From Gloeomargaritales cyanobacterium VI4D9 (GTDB taxonomy: Bacteria; Cyanobacteriota; Cyanobacteriia; Gloeomargaritales; Gloeomargaritaceae), in NCBI GenBank assembly GCA_927797885.1, contig OV696605.1, positions 124,001 to 188,000 of the forward strand: a stretch of 64,000 bases of DNA, in the 5' to 3' direction. The notes beneath the pieces are model-generated. The model was not told the origin of the DNA and made no database searches. It was given only the letters and a program-made list of their open reading frames with translations. This document shows positions 45,093 to 54,277 of this stretch, in pieces. Both the position numbers and the translations under genes were made by a program. Position 1 is the first letter of the stretch. The number at the start of each line of letters is the position of its first letter.

Positions 45093-46016
45093 TCTGCGTT
45101 TTCCCATATAATTAATGCAATATTCCAAAACAATACTAGCTAATTCATAATTTTTTATAGATACCAAAGCCTCCATACCATATTCGTAGCCGTAATGGTC
45201 ACAATAATCATTATATATTGGGTCATCATTATCGTACTCACGTACGTGATAAGATGCTCTTAAAAATTCTGTGTTTATTTCAAGAATCATTGCGTACTGT
45301 TTTAAGATTGCAAACCCTTTATTTCTAGCTCTAAAATAGTCTGTCATTCGAGATGAATTACTAATAATAAATAAACGATTGTCCTCTGACATTGATGCTA
45401 GATAATCAGAATTCACTTCAGCTAATTGGACAATTTCAGAAATTTCATCGTGCCGATTATTCAAACTAAATATATCTATGACAAATTCTATTACGGGCAT
45501 ACTTATTACAGCGTCTAAGCCATTTTTCCTGACATATTGATTGAAATAACTTTGGCATATATGTAAAGCATTTTTAATTCCATAGTTATATTTAGAAGCT
45601 AAGTTTGAATGAATGATACATAGCCACTCATCAGCTAATTGCGTCATGTACTGGTCATTTGATTTGCTTGATTTGTCCTTCAAGCCATGAAGAAACCTTG
45701 ATACATCTAGCCAAGCCTTTAAGTTTTTTTCATTTGCTGGCTTAGATATACTTATTTCTTCAAGTGCTATGTCTTCTAAAATTGCACCTGTAGCGAAGGC
45801 AAGCAGATTTTGACGATCACTTTCCATTAGGTGTGTTTCAATAATTTCTATAACCCTATGTTTTTCATTTGCCTGACTTGGTAACGCATAGATACAACCA
45901 AATGCGATACTTACAGTTAAGAGAAATTTGATCCCTTTTGAGAATATATTACCTGCCATAACCAACTGCGATGTAGGTATAAAAGCCAGTAACTTGGTAG
46001 TCCCAATATTGAGCAT
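45078..46016 (-). CDS. Secreted helical-repeat protein, C-terminus altered by IS
   Basis: 312 residues. A signal peptide lies near residues 28-50 (IKFLLTVSIAFGCIYALPSQAN). The rest is a mostly helical protein with pairs of charged helices (LMESDRQNLLAFATGAILEDIALEEI, LKAWLDVSRFLHGLKDKSSKS). This resembles the repeat-rich N-terminal half of the CHAT protein at 48394 (same signal-peptide plus helix layout). The last residues RRSVER come from the IS4 end, so a few native residues may be lost. Unknown function. Confidence 0.5.
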   Translation of the reverse strand: MLNIGTTKLLAFIPTSQLVMAGNIFSKGIKFLLTVSIAFGCIYALPSQANEKHRVIEIIETHLMESDRQNLLAFATGAILEDIALEEISISKPANEKNLKAWLDVSRFLHGLKDKSSKSNDQYMTQLADEWLCIIHSNLASKYNYGIKNALHICQSYFNQYVRKNGLDAVISMPVIEFVIDIFSLNNRHDEISEIVQLAEVNSDYLASMSEDNRLFIISNSSRMTDYFRARNKGFAILKQYAMILEINTEFLRASYHVREYDNDDPIYNDYCDHYGYEYGMEALVSIKNYELASIVLEYCINYMGKRRSVER

Positions 46017-46185
46017 ACAGTCCCCTAAAACTTACCTCACGTCACCTTTAGGATGTCTTTATACGATTGTTGCGCTTTCGTCACGCTTGTTAAATAAAGC
46101 CTAAACTTCTCTCTCTGCCCTGTAAGCCAATGATATAAAGTTAATTGGTGAAAACATCGGAATTTCATCATAAGGAGTTGGCACA

Positions 46186-46779
46186 ATGAACAGAAAGTTG
46201 ATTTTCCCGCTTGCTATCTCCTTGTGTAGCTTAATCTCATCCTGCACATTTCTATCCGTTGCCACTGAGAAGAAAAAGGCTGATGTGGTCTTTGAGTGTG
46301 GGTCTGACCAGATGAACGGAGAAGTCGTGCCCGCCACCATTGCTACCACGCAAAACAAATCCGTGGTCATTATCCGGTGGAACCCCAGAAACTTTTACTT
46401 TGGCAAGGACTGGTCGCCTTTGAAACGTTGCCAGGAGGTTGCCGCCCGTTTTCAAAAACTTCACGACCGGGATGACCTGCGCTTCATAACGGCGGATCAA
46501 GCGAGTTGGTTACCAGATCAGCGGGTGAACGTAGTCTGTGGTGTTACCCAGGAAGGTGCCCGTTGTACTGAAGCAGACCTCCTATTCACTTTGGAATCCA
46601 AGGATGACCCCAACGAGGTATTGTCAGAACTCATTGCCCTGCGGGAGCGACCGAGAGAGAATCAACCCCTGACCCGTGGCTCGAATTTTGATGGCGGTCG
46701 GCGTGTCTATTACGATTTATCCAAGGAGTTAGAGATTCTTAGTAGTTCGTCCTCTGGACAAGATAAGAAAGCCTTTTAG
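46186..46779 (+). CDS. COP23-domain lipoprotein
   Basis: 197 residues with lipobox LISSC (MNRKLIFPLAISLCSLISSC), then a COP23 (circadian oscillating protein) domain: VVFECGSDQMNGEVVPATIATTQNKSVVIIRW, SPLKRCQEVAARFQKLHD, and VNVVCGVTQEGARCTEADLLFTL with four Cys likely forming disulfides. The gene precedes the kinase by 4 bp and is translated in the same direction, so the pair forms an operon. COP23 function is unknown; it is often found beside CHAT and kinase genes in cyanobacteria (recalled, not checked). Confidence 0.8.
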   Translation: MNRKLIFPLAISLCSLISSCTFLSVATEKKKADVVFECGSDQMNGEVVPATIATTQNKSVVIIRWNPRNFYFGKDWSPLKRCQEVAARFQKLHDRDDLRFITADQASWLPDQRVNVVCGVTQEGARCTEADLLFTLESKDDPNEVLSELIALRERPRENQPLTRGSNFDGGRRVYYDLSKELEILSSSSSGQDKKAF

Positions 46780-46783
46780 TGTC

Positions 46784-47812
46784 GTGATGATGTTGGGTAA
46801 AACACTCCGCAATCGCTACAAAATTATTAGACAGCTAGGGTCGGGGGGATTTGGCGAAACTTATCTAGCAGAGGATTTGGGGATTCCTGTTCCCGTTAAA
46901 CCTCATCGAGTGGTCAAATATTTGAAACCATACATTCAAGATGCCAGAACTATTCAGTTGTTTAAGAGGGAAGCGGAGGCACTCTACAAACTAGGGAAAA
47001 GCCATCCACAAATTCCCGATTTGCTGGAATACTTTGAAGAGGGTGGAAACTTCTTTGTTATTCAAGATTATATTGATGGTCGAGATTTGAGCTACGAAAT
47101 TATTGACGCTAATCCTTGGACAGAGGAAAAAGTTATTCATTTGCTCCGAGATATTCTGGAAATTTTAGCTTATGTTCACAGCAATCATATCATTCATCGA
47201 GATATAAAACCGAGCAATATTATCCGTCATTATCAGACGAAAAAACTTTTCTTAATAGATTTTGGTGCAGTGAAAGAGGTTACTACCATACACGCAGTTA
47301 AACAGAGTGCAACCGTAGTTGGTACCTTGGGATATATGCCAGAAGAACAGCAGGCAGGGCAACCAGTCTATGCTAGTGATATTTATGCCGTTGGTATGAT
47401 TGGCGTTCAAGCTTTAACGGGGATTAACCCAAATGCTTTGCCCTTCAATGCTGCTACGGGGGAAAAAGACTGGTATCAATTCGCTCAGATTTCTACTGAT
47501 TTTTTAGAAGTTCTCAAGAAAATGACTTATCGTGATTATACCCGGCGTTATCAAAATGCTCAAGAAGCTCTGGAAGCAATAAATAGTCTCGAAATCTTCA
47601 GTGCAACCGATACACAACCACAAGCTCTACCGACGGTTATGCTTCCTTTATTATCAAGAACCAAGATTGCCATTCGCTCAGATTATCCCAAAATACGCTT
47701 TTTTTGGATGTTAGTAATTGCCTCAGTAATAATCACTTTTATTGTAGCGAGTCCATTTTTATATCGCCGTGATGAACCCACGCCACGACCCAACTCAGAG
47801 CGAGCTTTTTAG
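46784..47812 (+). CDS. Serine/threonine protein kinase with C-terminal membrane anchor
   Basis: 342 residues. The kinase landmarks are GSGGFGETYLAED (P-loop), VVKYLKP (the Lys in VVKY), IIHRDIKPSNII (catalytic loop), FLIDFGAVKE (DFG) and MPEEQQAG (where APE is changed). A single helix near residue 310 (IRFFWMLVIASVIITFIVASPFLY) anchors it, with a short tail outside. It is typical of cyanobacterial SpkB/SpkC-like short kinases. It directly follows the COP23 gene and precedes the CHAT gene by about 580 bp. Confidence 0.9.
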   Translation: MMMLGKTLRNRYKIIRQLGSGGFGETYLAEDLGIPVPVKPHRVVKYLKPYIQDARTIQLFKREAEALYKLGKSHPQIPDLLEYFEEGGNFFVIQDYIDGRDLSYEIIDANPWTEEKVIHLLRDILEILAYVHSNHIIHRDIKPSNIIRHYQTKKLFLIDFGAVKEVTTIHAVKQSATVVGTLGYMPEEQQAGQPVYASDIYAVGMIGVQALTGINPNALPFNAATGEKDWYQFAQISTDFLEVLKKMTYRDYTRRYQNAQEALEAINSLEIFSATDTQPQALPTVMLPLLSRTKIAIRSDYPKIRFFWMLVIASVIITFIVASPFLYRRDEPTPRPNSERAF

Positions 47813-48153
47813 AATGGCGAACACTAAATAGATCACCCTAGTAAAGACCTGTTACTCAATCTCTAGAAGCATCCTAAAGGTAACCCAATTTTCCCAATTT
47901 TTTCAATGTTTTCACTACTGAAGATTTAGTTTGAGCCATTGATAGCTGCGGGTCAGTTCGCAAGCCCGTTAGAGAATTTAGCCACAGAGTCAGGACTAAG
48001 CCAACATGAACGAGAGATTTCATGCGATATTTCGTGAAAAAAGCGACACAGCCTAGCAGGAATCAAATACAACCCATCTGGGCTAGTGTGGCACGTATTC
48101 GATCTAAGCATAGGATAATTGGATGCATGTTGCCCTTGCAAGAATTAGGCTTA

Positions 48154-48278
48154 TGGGTGCCTCTATTTATTGATTTTTGTACTTATACAGCAGGCTCGGA
48201 AGCCCCATTCTCTCGTTGGCAATTGTCAATAAAGTAGGGGTTCAGTCTCAATAGCCATGAATGAATAGAGGTGCCCTA
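48154..48278. repeat. MITE-B copy inside CAST
   Basis: TGGGTGCCTCTATTTATTGA to ATGAATAGAGGTGCCCTA, a full-length copy of about 125 bp. It lies in the gap 47813-48393 between the kinase and CHAT genes. The rest of that gap has no supported gene. Confidence 0.75.
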
Positions 48279-48393
48279 TAGTGCATTTCATTTGTAATTA
48301 ATCATAGTGAATTGGTATTTGGACGGTTGACAGACAAGATAACACTTGCTATAATTGGGCTTCCTATACTGTCTAAGTTAGTTCTATTCAGGC

Positions 48394-50931
48394 ATGGACT
48401 TCTTTCCATTCTGCAAATGGGTCATTGGGATTAACTCCATCAAGTGGTTTCTCATCCAATGTGTAAGCTTGGTCAGTATTTTTACACCACTCCCTGTGAA
48501 TGCACAAGCAATCAGTAATCCTCTAGAAAAAGCTTCTGAATATATTCACAGAGATATGGACAATCATCGATTAGAAGGTGATACGAAGGCTCGTCTTGAG
48601 GAAGGTAAATTCCACCTGTTTGCTTTGGAGAACCTTCCAAACCGGGACTGGCTGGTTACTGAAGATATTTGTAAACTTAGGTTCTACCTAGCTGCCGCTT
48701 ATGAATTTGATGTCCTAAACACTAGGAAAATTTGTAGAGATTACTACGAATCGGCTATGAACTACTTCGATACGCTCTTGGTTGGCAATCTAGAAGAATT
48801 TGATATTGTCACAGCATATGCCAATGAAAGCAAGGTTGCTGACTGGGAGCGACGTATTAGATGGATTGAGAGAATGGTCAAAGAACTAGCATCCACTGGT
48901 GACCCTATGCACAAACAACAAGCCCGTTTTGTTCTCTGTCGCATAAGAGCTTATCTCTCTATAAAATACGAGTACGAGAGAGATAAAGCCACTCAAATAT
49001 GTAAAGAATTCTTTGACGAACTAGATTATAGTTCCTTGATGGATAGTGATTTACTTGGGTTAACTTTTCCCCTAGGAACCCAGAGCCATGGTGAAAGACC
49101 AAAAATCCTTCGTAAGCTTGAATATAATAGACATTATAATAGACATTCTACAGATGAAGAAACAATTAAGTTTCTTCTGATTTCCAACTATTTTGAACTT
49201 AAAAATTTCGACAAAATACTCCAAATATTTTCTCAATCTCCCGCAGAAGATATTGAGTACTCCTACCTTGGTTATGCCCAACTTGCCACAGGTGACCTCA
49301 ATACTGCAAAACAGTCATTTGAATATGCGGTAAACATATTAAAACGACGTATTTTAGTGCATGAGCCTGCAATTTCCAGGAACTCTACAGTGTTCGTTGG
49401 TCTCGATTTTAGTGGACACGATATGAGTTCTGGAGAATTTACGGGTCTTGCCATGATTCAGCTCCGGCAGAATCGGTTTGCGGAGGCATTAGAGTATGTT
49501 GAGCAGTCACGAGCAATGGGGTTAAGATATATTCTGGGGTCAAAAAATTTTGAATCTCTGAAATTTAATGAAATGCAATCGGTTGCTAAGAGCCAGAACG
49601 TCACTTTTGTGGTGTACTCGAGTATGCCCAATCTGGGGACTGATCCGGAACACCAAAGTGACTTGGGAATCTACGTACTCCAACCCGATGGTGATCTCCA
49701 CTTTGAGTTAGTTCCCCTCAATCAACTTTCTACCGTTGTTGCTTCCGTTTCACAGAGCCTTGCTCGGGGTGGTTTTCGTCAGCCTGTAACCATTTTAGTT
49801 CTCACCCTCTCTGGGGGAGTAGCTTTACTCCTGTTGTTAAGTGCAATCGTTCTGTTTCTGTATTTTAAAAAACCAATTATTGCTACCAGTGTAGTACTAC
49901 TCAGTTTCCTGAGCAGTTTACCCTTAGTTGCATTGACCTCAGGTCATGTAGCAAGTGAGCAGCCATCCACATTGGCTGTTGCCCAGAGGGTGAGTTTTAA
50001 GCAATTAATCAATACTGCCTTCGTTTTTGCTCGTTCCGGTACCAGGAGTTCGTTACCGGGAGGTTTGCGCACCGATCCAGCCTGTACCAGCCAAGATAGT
50101 TGCTTAGCAAGTTTGTATGAAATACTTATCAAGCCGATTGAGCAATATTTACCTCAAGATAGCAACGCTCAAGTTGTGTTTTTGCCCGAGGGTGAACTGT
50201 ATAAAGTACCTTTTTATGCACTCAAAGATCGCAATGGCAAGCAAGTGATCGACAAACACACTATCAGTGTTACTCCATCGATTCAGATTTTTAAAAAGTT
50301 GGTCGAGAAGCCAGCTGCAAAAACGAAGGGTGCTTTGGTTGTGGGTAACCCTACGATGCCAACAATGAGTTTGAATACCGAAGTACAAGATGATGTCCCA
50401 GAACTTAGTCCATTGCCAGGTTCGGAACGAGAGGCAAAAAAAATCGGTCAAATCTTTGGGACTAGTGCATTAATTGGGAGTCAAGCCACAAAGAGAAATG
50501 TAGTTTCGCGGATGAAATCTGCAAATATCATTCATCTTGCCACACATGGATTACCTCATGACTGGGGAGTAATTGTGTTAGCACCGGAGTCTGGTGACTC
50601 TGGACTGCTTGATGCTACCTCAATTAGTGGGTTAGAACTAGACAGTGACCTGATTGTTCTGAGTGCCTGCGATACGGGTACCGGAATTTTGTCCGGTGAG
50701 GGTGCAATTGGACTAGCACGACCATTCATTATTGCCGGTGCTCGTACTGTGATTGCCTCCCTTTGGCCGATACCTGATGAATCAACATCGGAAATGATGG
50801 TAGATTTCTACAAAAATTTGCAGTCTTCTCCAAATAAAGCCCAGGCTTTACGTAAAGCCATGCTCAAAACTCGGGAAAAATACCCCGACTCTCAATTTTG
50901 GGCAGGATTTAATTTAGTTGGCAAACCCTAA
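48394..50931 (+). CDS. CHAT-domain protease with helical repeats
   Basis: 845 residues. A signal-like hydrophobic start (KWFLIQCVSLVSIFTPLPVNAQ) precedes about 380 residues of TPR-like helices (YLGYAQLATGDLNTAKQSFEYAVNIL, EALEYVEQSRAMGLRYIL). A membrane segment follows at about 465-515 (VTILVLTLSGGVALLLLLSAIVLFLYF and TSVVLLSFLSSLPLVAL), and then a CHAT caspase-like domain. Its dyad is complete: His718 in IIHLATHG and Cys759 in VLSACDTGTG. CHAT proteases act in bacterial defence and signalling. As the last gene after COP23 and a kinase, it may be a kinase-controlled effector (inference). Confidence 0.88.
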   Translation: MDFFPFCKWVIGINSIKWFLIQCVSLVSIFTPLPVNAQAISNPLEKASEYIHRDMDNHRLEGDTKARLEEGKFHLFALENLPNRDWLVTEDICKLRFYLAAAYEFDVLNTRKICRDYYESAMNYFDTLLVGNLEEFDIVTAYANESKVADWERRIRWIERMVKELASTGDPMHKQQARFVLCRIRAYLSIKYEYERDKATQICKEFFDELDYSSLMDSDLLGLTFPLGTQSHGERPKILRKLEYNRHYNRHSTDEETIKFLLISNYFELKNFDKILQIFSQSPAEDIEYSYLGYAQLATGDLNTAKQSFEYAVNILKRRILVHEPAISRNSTVFVGLDFSGHDMSSGEFTGLAMIQLRQNRFAEALEYVEQSRAMGLRYILGSKNFESLKFNEMQSVAKSQNVTFVVYSSMPNLGTDPEHQSDLGIYVLQPDGDLHFELVPLNQLSTVVASVSQSLARGGFRQPVTILVLTLSGGVALLLLLSAIVLFLYFKKPIIATSVVLLSFLSSLPLVALTSGHVASEQPSTLAVAQRVSFKQLINTAFVFARSGTRSSLPGGLRTDPACTSQDSCLASLYEILIKPIEQYLPQDSNAQVVFLPEGELYKVPFYALKDRNGKQVIDKHTISVTPSIQIFKKLVEKPAAKTKGALVVGNPTMPTMSLNTEVQDDVPELSPLPGSEREAKKIGQIFGTSALIGSQATKRNVVSRMKSANIIHLATHGLPHDWGVIVLAPESGDSGLLDATSISGLELDSDLIVLSACDTGTGILSGEGAIGLARPFIIAGARTVIASLWPIPDESTSEMMVDFYKNLQSSPNKAQALRKAMLKTREKYPDSQFWAGFNLVGKP

Positions 50932-50976
50932 CTCAAAACGCCCTCAAGATGCTCGCTCTAGGCTTTTTGTTTTGAG
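50932..50976 (+). terminator. Inverted repeat after the CHAT gene
   Basis: CTCAAAAC (50932-50939) pairs with GTTTTGAG (50969-50976), and the second arm is preceded by TTTTT. It may act as a terminator for the CHAT gene. The loop is long (29 nt), so this is tentative. Confidence 0.3.
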
Positions 50977-51255
50977 CTCATCAGTTCCTACAACCTGGCA
51001 ACATGACAACCCAGGCCAACATAATACGTAAATAATTTACTATTTTTGGGCTTTAGCTGGGGTCTAATAGCGGAATCAACAGAAACAGGCATTACGATCC
51101 TATAATGCACTATATAGGATCTCACTGTGAGGGATAGGGGGAATGAACAAAAGTTTAATTCAATCTCTTGGGTAAATTCACCGCCGCTTGCAGCGGCTTT
51201 GAAAGCGGTGTAAATTAGTGAGTGCATCCACAAGAACCATAATGTAAGGATTGCC

Positions 51256-51371
51256 ACAGTCTATTTATCAATTAAAGGATAAAAAAAGCCTCGATTATCC
51301 TGAAGGTTTAGCATGATTGACCTACAGCAAATGGGGTTCAACTGTATCCCATAACCACTCAAAAGACTGTA
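51256..51371. repeat. MITE-C copy inside CAST
   Basis: ACAGTCTATTTATCAATTAA to CACTCAAAAGACTGTA, 116 bp. The other sequence between 50977 and 51455 has no gene I can support. Confidence 0.7.
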
Positions 51372-51454
51372 TCTACGGAAATCATTCTCTAGCGGGCTTC
51401 CTATATGATTGGCATTTCAATTTTCGATAGGTTTGCTATACATGTAGAACTATC

Positions 51455-52285
51455 CTAGGTTTTATCTGGGCTTTCCCGCAGTCTCTCCCAAAGTTCGTCA
51501 GGCGTAGGAAAATTATCCCTCTCTCTTGTGATGTGATTACTAAAATCGTATTCAACAATGCCAATGCCGTTAGTTGAATAAGCAAACTGTAGCTCTAACA
51601 TCTCGGCACAATTTTTCGCTTGCTTCAGCCCGTCACCCGCATCCATATAAACAGATTTCGCTTCCACCACAGCAATCGCCCCATGATGACCATAGTTCAG
51701 AATATAATCAGCTTTTGCTCTATTCTTGCGCCCTGACCGAGTGGATGAACTTTTATTTTTAGCCACAATTTCCCCATGAACAGTAATGGAATGTGGACTT
51801 TTATCCCAACCTGCCTCTATCAGTTTTGCCATGACCAGTTCCTCAACCGATTGCGGATGTTCAATCGTTGTTTGAATTTGTCGTTGTAAATCATCTATCG
51901 GTATGACCGTCATACTAAAAACCCCTTGCTTCACCAGAGCCGCTACTTTCTGAGGGTCAAATTCCTCCACAACGAGCTTTTGTTGGGCATCCTCCCACCG
52001 CAACAGAAACCGCCGGGCTTGCTCCGGCTGGGCATACCCCCCATCCAGCTTTTGCAACACTGCCAACGACATCGCTATCGCCGCCAAGTCATACCCCCGC
52101 TGTAACAGGTAATGCACGATGGACAGGTTCACCAAGTTTTCCCGGTCGTAATACGCACTGTACCCCGTACCCGTCGGATTCACCACCGGCACGACTAACC
52201 CCTTACTCCGCCAGTATTGCAGTTGCCGGATGGTACAGCCCGTGATGCGCGCCGCCTCCTTGGTACTGAAAAACATCGTGCCCAA
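51455..52285 (-). CDS. CvkR-like MerR regulator fused to HsdR-N-type domain
   Basis: 276 residues. The N-terminal MerR-type helix-turn-helix is STKEAARITGCTIRQLQYWRSKGL and the wing GYSAYYDRENLVNLSIVHYLL. The C-terminal part (about 146-262) resembles the N-terminal nuclease domain of type I restriction R subunits: KLIEAGWD, KADYILNY (Asp193), IAVVEAKS (Glu208, Lys210), GLKQAKNCAEML and YSTNGIGIVEYDF. It is divergent from cas12k, the place of the known repressor CvkR, which controls cas12k and crRNA expression. The added PD-(D/E)xK-like domain is unusual; whether it cuts DNA is unknown. Confidence 0.85.
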   Translation of the reverse strand: MGTMFFSTKEAARITGCTIRQLQYWRSKGLVVPVVNPTGTGYSAYYDRENLVNLSIVHYLLQRGYDLAAIAMSLAVLQKLDGGYAQPEQARRFLLRWEDAQQKLVVEEFDPQKVAALVKQGVFSMTVIPIDDLQRQIQTTIEHPQSVEELVMAKLIEAGWDKSPHSITVHGEIVAKNKSSSTRSGRKNRAKADYILNYGHHGAIAVVEAKSVYMDAGDGLKQAKNCAEMLELQFAYSTNGIGIVEYDFSNHITRERDNFPTPDELWERLRESPDKT

Positions 52286-52329
52286 GTCTCAACTGGCTTC
52301 ATAGTACCCCGAAGTGCTTTCAATGGCTA

Positions 52330-52383
52330 GACAACTTTTAATACAGATATGCTATTATTAAATAGATCAACTGCTGTGAATGT
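52330..52383. promoter_or_regulatory. Divergent promoter and candidate operator of regulator and cas12k
   Basis: The 98-bp gap between the two divergent starts has AT-rich promoter-like sequence (TTTTAATACAGATATGCTATTATT). It also has an inverted repeat CTATT-ATTA-AATAG at 52352-52365, overlapping a likely -10 region of cas12k. This is a plausible binding site for the MerR-type regulator. The cas12k ATG follows GTGAATGT with no strong Shine-Dalgarno sequence. Confidence 0.5.
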
Positions 52384-54189
52384 ATGAGCCAGTTAACGAT
52401 TCAGTGCCGTTTGGTTGCTTCAGAGGAAACCCGCCGCTGGGTGTGGGAGATGATGGCGGGTCGGTATGCGCCGCTGATTGCCACCACCTTGGAACAAGTT
52501 TCCCAACACAAGGATTTTCCGCAATGGGTAGCTACCGGGGAACTGCCTACCCAGGTGGTCAAAAATTTAGTGAACCAAGCGAAAAGCGGTCTGCCTGCTC
52601 GCTGGTGTGCCTCCGCCCAACGACAGGTGCAGGAAACCTACAAGGCTTGGTTGAAAAGACGGCGGAAACTGCAGCAAAAGTTACAGGGTCAGCAAACCTG
52701 GTTGAGTGTCCTCAGACCGGATGCAGAATTGGCTCAAGATGCGGGTTTATCCCTAGAGGAGATGAAAATTCGGGCACAAGCACTTCTCCATAGGGAGATC
52801 AATAATTGGTTTCAGGCGTACCTACAATGTCAGGATGTCGTTGAGCGGTCTATCTTTGCCTACTTGCTGAAACACCGCTTGACTGTGCCCACGGAGCCGG
52901 AAGATACGGACAAACTCAGGCGGAAACGGCGGCAAGTTGAAATCAAAATTGAGCGGCTGGAAACCCAGCTTGCGGGTCGCAGTCCCCAAGGGCGGGATTT
53001 GACCGGCAGTCGGTATGCAACCGCATTAAACGAAGGGGAGCAGTGCTATTGGGAAAATGACGCTGATTTTCTAGCATGGCAAACGGAAATTTTGTCTCGT
53101 CCTGATTCCCTGCCGCCTCCGGTGGAATATGCCACCAACACGGATATGACCTGGCACAAGGATGAACAGGGGCGTTTGGCGGTCACCTTCAACGGACTGG
53201 GCAAGCTGAAATTCAAAATTGCCTGCGACCAACGGCAACTGCATTGGTTTCAGCGGTTTTACCAAGACCAAGAGCAGTTCAAATCGCAAAAAGGGGCACG
53301 CAGTCAGGCGTTGTTTACGTTGCGCTCTTGTGAGTTGTTGTGGAAGCCGGGGAACCGCTCAGGAGAGCCTTGGCAGGCTAATTTTTTGTACCTTCACTGC
53401 ACAGTTGATTCCCGCCTTTGGACACAGGAAGGAACAGCTATAGTTCAACAAGAAAAAGCAAAGAAATCGCAAGCCATCGTCAAGAAATTATCAGAGCGGA
53501 GTGATTTAACCGCCCAACAACAAAAGTGTTTGGAGCGTCATCAGTCCACCTTAGCTCGGTTGCACATGGGGTATGACCGCCCCCAGCGGCGAATGTATCA
53601 GGGCAAGAGTCACCTTGCTGTGGGCATCAGTCTGGACATGGAGAACCTGGTTACTGTGGCACTGGTGGATGTCGTGAAACAAAAAGTGATTACAGGTTGC
53701 ACAATTAAAAGCCTGCTCGGTCAAGATTATGCCTTGGTTCAGCGTCTCAGATATGAAAAAAGGCAAAATTCCCACCTGCGAAAAGTCGCCCAGGAACGAG
53801 GCAGTAAAATCGTTAATTATGAAGGGAGTTTAGCCATTCATGTCGAGCGTTTGCTTGTGAAGGCGATTATCCATTTTGCCCAGCAACATCTGGCGGGGAG
53901 CCTATGTGTGCCGACCCTAAAAGATATACGGGAAACCATCCAATCTCATCTCCAATGCCGGGCAGAGGAGCGTCATCCCAATAGCAAAGAACTCCAACAC
54001 AGATACGCCAAAGAATATCGTATCAATGCCCATCGTTGGAGTTATAATAGGTTATTGAAATTACTTAATCAGCAAGCCAAGATTGCTGGTTTAGTAGTAG
54101 AGCAGGGGGTGCAAAGTGCGGGTGAAACTGCTTTAGAAAGAGCGTTAGGGGTCGCCTTAAGTGCTTATTATCAACGCAGTGCCGCTTGA
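52384..54189 (+). CDS. cas12k: Cas12k, nuclease-dead effector of V-K CAST
   Basis: 601 residues, on the short side for Cas12k (about 630-650). Homology runs throughout: MSQLTIQCRLVASEETRRWVW, NDKQ-type helices, DMTWHKDEQGRLAVTFNGLGKLKFKI, and RuvC-like strands VGISLDMENLVTVALVD, GSKIVNYEGSLA and TALERALGVALSAYY. The catalytic acids expected in an active RuvC (GID, IVxED, ADxNGA) are absent here: GIS and CVPTLKD. This fits a guide-only effector. It is the only cas gene, followed by tracrRNA and the array, as in V-K. No frame lesion. Confidence 0.95.
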   Translation: MSQLTIQCRLVASEETRRWVWEMMAGRYAPLIATTLEQVSQHKDFPQWVATGELPTQVVKNLVNQAKSGLPARWCASAQRQVQETYKAWLKRRRKLQQKLQGQQTWLSVLRPDAELAQDAGLSLEEMKIRAQALLHREINNWFQAYLQCQDVVERSIFAYLLKHRLTVPTEPEDTDKLRRKRRQVEIKIERLETQLAGRSPQGRDLTGSRYATALNEGEQCYWENDADFLAWQTEILSRPDSLPPPVEYATNTDMTWHKDEQGRLAVTFNGLGKLKFKIACDQRQLHWFQRFYQDQEQFKSQKGARSQALFTLRSCELLWKPGNRSGEPWQANFLYLHCTVDSRLWTQEGTAIVQQEKAKKSQAIVKKLSERSDLTAQQQKCLERHQSTLARLHMGYDRPQRRMYQGKSHLAVGISLDMENLVTVALVDVVKQKVITGCTIKSLLGQDYALVQRLRYEKRQNSHLRKVAQERGSKIVNYEGSLAIHVERLLVKAIIHFAQQHLAGSLCVPTLKDIRETIQSHLQCRAEERHPNSKELQHRYAKEYRINAHRWSYNRLLKLLNQQAKIAGLVVEQGVQSAGETALERALGVALSAYYQRSAA

Positions 54190-54255
54190 GATTTACACCC
54201 GTCCCGATAGCAAAGCGTGGCGTAGCCATTAGCGGAGTGTGGCGTTAGCTGTACC

Positions 54256-54277
54256 TTGACAACTTAATAGTGAAAAT
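54256..54277 (+). promoter_or_regulatory. Likely tracrRNA promoter
   Basis: TTGACA at 54256-54261 followed by an AT-rich TAATAGTGAAAAT before ATAGCGCCGCAGTT, which matches the known 5' start of V-K tracrRNAs. The -35 to start spacing is short but plausible. Two copies of the short palindromic repeat lie just upstream at 54204-54250. Confidence 0.45.
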
